Shown here in pieces: positions 40,001 through 43,804 of a DNA stretch of 43,804 bases (its first letter is position 1; every line of letters begins with the position of its first letter). Below the pieces are notes generated by a model, which saw only the letters and a program-made list of their open reading frames with translations, did no database searches and was not told where the DNA came from. This DNA is from Klebsormidium nitens (taxonomy: Eukaryota; Streptophyta; Klebsormidiophyceae; Klebsormidiales; Klebsormidiaceae): the NCBI GenBank assembly GCA_000708835.1, contig DF237637.1:1-43804 (forward strand). Direction: 5' to 3'. The position numbers and the translations under genes were made by a program.

Positions 40001-41918
40001 ACATGACATCAGCACCCTGGCTCTGACCCAACCTGGTTAAGGGTAAGGGGTCCAGGTTAGCAGAAGGAAAGACAGTTGCTTCTCCTTGTATGATGCTCTA
40101 TACGCTCCCCGCAACCGGAAGTGCTATAAGAAACACGAACGGTGCTGTTTCAAGAGCATCCTGTGGGGAAGCACAGAAGTTTTCCTACTTGGAAAACCCT
40201 TCACCCAACGGCAACTCATCGCTGCATTCTCTCGCGGCGTCCTCTAGTTCTTTGCACAGTCTACGAGCAATGGCACAAGTACTAAATAGAAGCAGAACGG
40301 TCACCTTCTGTCTTCGCTCCCTCGCCAGCATCCGTTGCCGTTCCAGCCTCTCGTCAGCAGTCGCCAGCTTGTCCCCCCCAACCTCCCCTTTCTTGCCTGC
40401 CCCCTCAGGCAAAACAGGGGTGTTCTTTCCCCCCGAGCTGCTTTTGGGCCTCTCCGATGCCAGCCACGCAGGCAAGCTCCCCTTCCCAAGCAGGGGGTCC
40501 AACTGCTCAGCAAGACCGCCTCCCCCACCATCCACATTCTTGAGCACTTCAGCCCACCCCCCACTGCCACCCTCTCTTGCATCATTCTCTGCACGCAAGC
40601 TTGCTTGAAACCGCTCGAATCCGCGAGCGGCGCCCTCCTCCTCCAGGGGGGCTTCCTCAAGATTGAACGCCGGGGCTGGCCGCGCCTCCTCAAGCGGCTT
40701 CTGCATCCATTTTGGAACCCTCGTCTCTGACTCGTTCACACGGTACTCCATTGCACGTGGCTCCGATGGCCTGCTCATAGTGAGCACTGAGGGGAGCGGC
40801 AAATGAGGCTCGATCGGCGAGGGGGCAGCGACTGGGGGCCGGTCTAGGAATGCAAAGACGGTCTGCGCCTCCACACCTTTTGTGGCCACAGGCTTGTAGA
40901 GCGTTTTTTGGGGGCCTCCCCGGTCAGGATCTATAGCTCTGGTAAGGGTGTCTCCATCCACGCCCGGTCCCAGATTGGTGTTGACCGGTCCCCTGTCGCT
41001 CATGGTGGCAAGCACATGTGCCGACTGCGTCTCGAGCAACTGGTTCAGCTCCTCTAGAGAAGGAAACGGAAAAGCAAAGCGCCCCCGTTGCGGTGGTTCG
41101 AAGTCCGTTAGCAGGTCCGGCTTTGAAGCGCGGCGTTGGCTTTTACAGATTCGAGAACCGCCTCTCACAAGAAGCATCTGCAAGAGATGTGCGAGCGCGC
41201 CGTCAGCCATGCCAAGTTTCGACGGGACAAATTTGTAGCAGGAAGCGGCAGATGTTTATAAACTGGTTTAAGTGAAGATAAAAATTGAAAGCGGCTTTTG
41301 GAGCTATCTGCGAGCAGAACAAACCGGGTGTCTGGGAAGCTTGATCTGCAAAGCACCAAAAGTATCTCTGCAGTCACGAGCATATGATGAGGTTTCAGCT
41401 CACTGGCAAGAAGATCCTGGATTTCAGAGCGGTAGCTTCGACAAAGTTCGACCTATTGAATGGGTGAGGAACCCCAAAGTTCGGGAAACCTATTTGAATG
41501 CAAAAGCAAAGAGAAGCTGGTGCAAGAAAGAAAAAGTCCTCACTGAGTTGGAAATAAAGTTGCATCTCATGAGGATAATCTTTCCTGCAATGAATATTGA
41601 GGAGTTGCCCTGACAAAACGGCTCAGGCCATGATCCAATACCAATCCCTGGATTGCCTGAAAGTTGGTAAACAGAGTCCCATTCGTGACAATATTATGTC
41701 AAAAAAGGCTCCAACACACGCGGGGTGCGGTAAAGCAAGCTGCATTTGGTCTATCAAAAGGCAGAGGCTTCTTCTTCAAACCCCCCCTGTGCAGGCAAAG
41801 TAGAAGTTGCAACTGGAACGATGATCGTTGAACATACCTGCGCCATGCGTCTTGATCCTTTGAGCTCCTCCAAGCCCGCGATGCTCAGCCGCTGCCCTTC
41901 CTGCACATCCTTCCGCTT
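37031..41918 (-). CDS. Unrecognised spliced coiled-coil / disordered protein
   Basis: Exons 41918-41838 (5' boundary tentative), 41177-40305, 39206-38549 and 37749-37031 join in phase through GT-AG introns; the last three give 2250 bases ending in a stop at 37031. The joined helix ERLERQRMLARERRQK from exon 2 continues directly as ESRKERINQQRAQELEIRKA in exon 3, which supports the join. Other parts are Pro/Ser/Gly-rich and probably disordered, with conserved-looking islands such as RVPKWMQKPLEEARPAPAF and LDSQRHRFDGEGRLVEREEE. A Lys/Arg cluster (EGKRKRDDV) near the end could be a nuclear signal. The start codon lies further upstream and was not found. Cytoskeletal or centrosomal scaffold proteins can look like this, but I do not recognise the family. 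Confidence 0.65.
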
Positions 41919-42060
41919 CTGCCACAACCATCTTGCCGAGCACAAAAAAAAAACCCTGACCCTAACCAGTCCAGGAGCTCATTCCAACCCTAGTTGTTCA
42001 AGGACAACCATGTCGCAACCAAAGCAGAACAGACCCGGCAGGCTACAGCTCTGAGGCTTC

Positions 42061-43611
42061 AAGTTCAGGTACTCCCCTTCCAACTATAACTGCAAGGCAG
42101 CTCCTTCGAGGTTCCAAAGGCGCCCAGCCTAGCTGTAGCCTTAGGCTGTACGGTGTTCGCCATCCACAGAAGCAGGGCCTAGCTGGTCAAGAATGACAAC
42201 TGACACACGAGTGCTTCCCAAGGGCCAGTACCTACAGCTACGGTAGGTACGGGAGGTACTACCCGCAGTAGGCAGTGGGTGCCTACATAGGACCCTGTGG
42301 GTACTGCACCCGGTAAAAGCGTTTCTCGATCAGTACCGAAGTAGGTACTGCAGTCCCGTGCACGCACGCGCGGTTTGCTGCCCTGTTGACACTTTGATAT
42401 CATCGTGCACAGCTTTTGACACTTTAAGGTCAAGACTCAGACGTATAAAAATACTGTTTGCAAAAGTCAGTGCCGTGACCACTTACCGGTTCAAGTTCTT
42501 GCGAATTTCAAGATTTTGAACGCTGAAATTGCGCCCTTGCAAACTATCCCGCGCATCTCCAGGTTTGTCTCAGGTTTCAAGCTTTCAGCCCGTAAATATA
42601 AGCAGCCAGAGCTGTGCCTATACGGTATTTCCACGTTCTGCGCGCGGTTTTAGGTAGGCGCTTGTCGCTAGCTGGCCGCGCCCGTTTGAATTCAAATTCA
42701 ATATCGGGGCAGAATGTGCTCGCTTGCGCGTTTCTCTTTTGCAGGTGTCTCGCGCGCAAGCTTCGCCTTTGCTTGCCGCATTGCCACCTCAGGTTCAAGA
42801 ATTAATTGCATTTTCGCGTGCAATAAGTACTGGTAAATTAATGGCATGACAAGTTGCATGCAATCCGACCGCCGTATGAAAGGTAGTTTTGTTTCCCGAC
42901 GAGCTCTGAGGTTTGGTCCTCCGGGGTCCGGTAATGCGACTAGGTCCTCTCAGCGAGTCACAGGGTTTGGAGTAGTTTCAACTTTCGTATCGAAAGACCG
43001 TTTCGATATGGTGTCCGGTTCGTATCATGGTATGGTCACTTTGACTTTCTTGCAGTTGACCAGGGAATCGGTAGGGCCGGCCGCCAGGTACACACTTCGC
43101 GTGTTCGGTTTTAGGTGGAGATTGTGACTCTCGGGGTTTGGCGTGCCGTGTCTCCATTTTATGAAATTAATTTGTTAGACCTGAATGGTCTAACCTTAGG
43201 TCTACCGCTCACCTACCGGTAAATTGAGTAAACGAGTTAGAGCTCGGGACTTTGCCAGCATCAAACAAACTAAGATTCTAAACCCCGAGTTAGCCACCTC
43301 AATACCAGTATTCCAAAAAGCATCCGATCGAAAAACCCATACGAACCCTAGCAGTCCCCCGGGCATGATAGGTACCTAACCTCAAGATAGGCTACCGGTA
43401 TAGCCACTTGGCACACATAACTGTTTTAGTCTAAACCCTCATGCACATTGCAAACTCGACATCAAATTGATACTACCGTACGGTACCTCCTAAATCCTGG
43501 ATCCTGATTCTTGAATCCCGAGCAGGAATTGGAAGGATGAACACCGTGACGGCGCGAATTATTGGAAACATCACTTCCCATCACTGTCGCAAGTCAATCA
43601 ATCAATTTATT
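42061..43611. other. Intergenic, no supported gene; GTAC-rich patch
   Basis: Contains a patch at about 42226-42356 with many GGTACT/GTAGGTAC-like words in both orientations, and further AT-rich and palindrome-rich sequence. I found no splice-consistent coding region until the final exon at 43612. Confidence 0.45.
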
Positions 43612-43804
43612 TTATAGTCCCGTAGGAGCCATGGGTGGCTCATGAGACAAGGTCTGAATGTAGTCTCGAGTCCTAAACGCCTCTCTAACAAAGCTAGCAA
43701 CCCTCTGTTGGTTCTCCTGACCTATAAAATGACGCAGACTAAATGCGGACTGGCCAACAAACAAATCCATGTACCGCTCTGTGCGTAGGAACCTATAAGC
43801 TGGG
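43612..43804 (-). CDS. 3' terminal exon of a gene running off the right edge
   Basis: On the minus strand the frame is open from the window edge to TAA at 43614-43612, giving about 63 residues. The text looks like real protein: RFLRTERYMDLFVGQSAFSL, then NQQRVASFVREAFRTRDYIQ and SHEPPMAPTGL at the end. There is no ATG in frame to serve as a convincing start, so this is the C-terminal end of a longer product. Family not recognised. Confidence 0.5.
   Translation of the reverse strand, partial: PAYRFLRTERYMDLFVGQSAFSLRHFIGQENQQRVASFVREAFRTRDYIQTLSHEPPMAPTGL

Noticed and set aside
41272-41613. 113-codon plus-strand frame
   Set aside because: It has no ATG at its start, lies in an intron of the minus-strand gene, and has no recognisable motif.
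42226-42356. GTAC-rich patch as a hairpin RNA gene
   Set aside because: Many short GGTACT-like words pair in places, but I could not define one stable stem or a promoter.

Overview
The window looks like nuclear DNA from a eukaryote, probably a green or streptophyte alga. Several genes can be rebuilt only by joining exons across GT-AG introns (one is GC-AG) with consistent reading phase. The JmjC gene has a plant-type telo-box plus TATA promoter, and intergenic stretches are long. The species cannot be read from the sequence; a Klebsormidium-like charophyte is my guess. A 305-base run of N (14722-15026) marks an assembly gap.

Layout. 1-2920: a promoter with TGAGTCA repeats followed by what looks like a degenerate gene. 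5148-8245: two unrecognised minus-strand genes, one spliced. 8994-10358: a JmjC-type oxygenase-fold gene. 11275-18040: an intronless gene of a bacterial-type uncharacterised family and, divergent from it, a spliced primase-polymerase/D5-like helicase gene (called PrimPol-1 here). The two share an inverted promoter module, and its core recurs at 415. 18409-24571: a compact, intronless, more AT-rich cassette with a tyrosine recombinase, a second primase-polymerase/superfamily 3 helicase (PrimPol-2), and four small proteins, two of which look like paralogues near its ends. 24895-31092: an apparently intact five-exon KDZ-type DDE transposase with SWIM-like zinc fingers. 32295-34880: a four-exon LD-carboxypeptidase of family S66. 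37031-41918: a spliced coiled-coil gene of unknown function. 43612-43804: the last exon of another gene, running off the right edge.

The most interesting part is 11-31 kb, where three layers of mobile DNA meet. The 18.4-24.6 kb cassette carries integration (tyrosine recombinase) and replication (primase plus helicase) functions but no capsid or packaging gene that I can see. This resembles in outline a satellite or plasmid-like integrating replicon. It has a 9-6-9 inverted repeat just outside its right-hand gene, shaped like a tyrosine-recombinase core site. The 650 bases upstream of its recombinase hold three exact TTCTAGAA sites, the core of a heat-shock element. Next to it, PrimPol-1 has the same domain plan but is GC-rich and full of introns. 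Those introns contain related repeats, some as inverted pairs between different introns. The KDZ transposase shows the same habit: two of its introns share a repeat and a third contains a minisatellite.

All family names rest on motif recognition by eye. No similarity search was run. Exon joins were tested only for splice-site consensus, phase and continuity of recognisable motifs.
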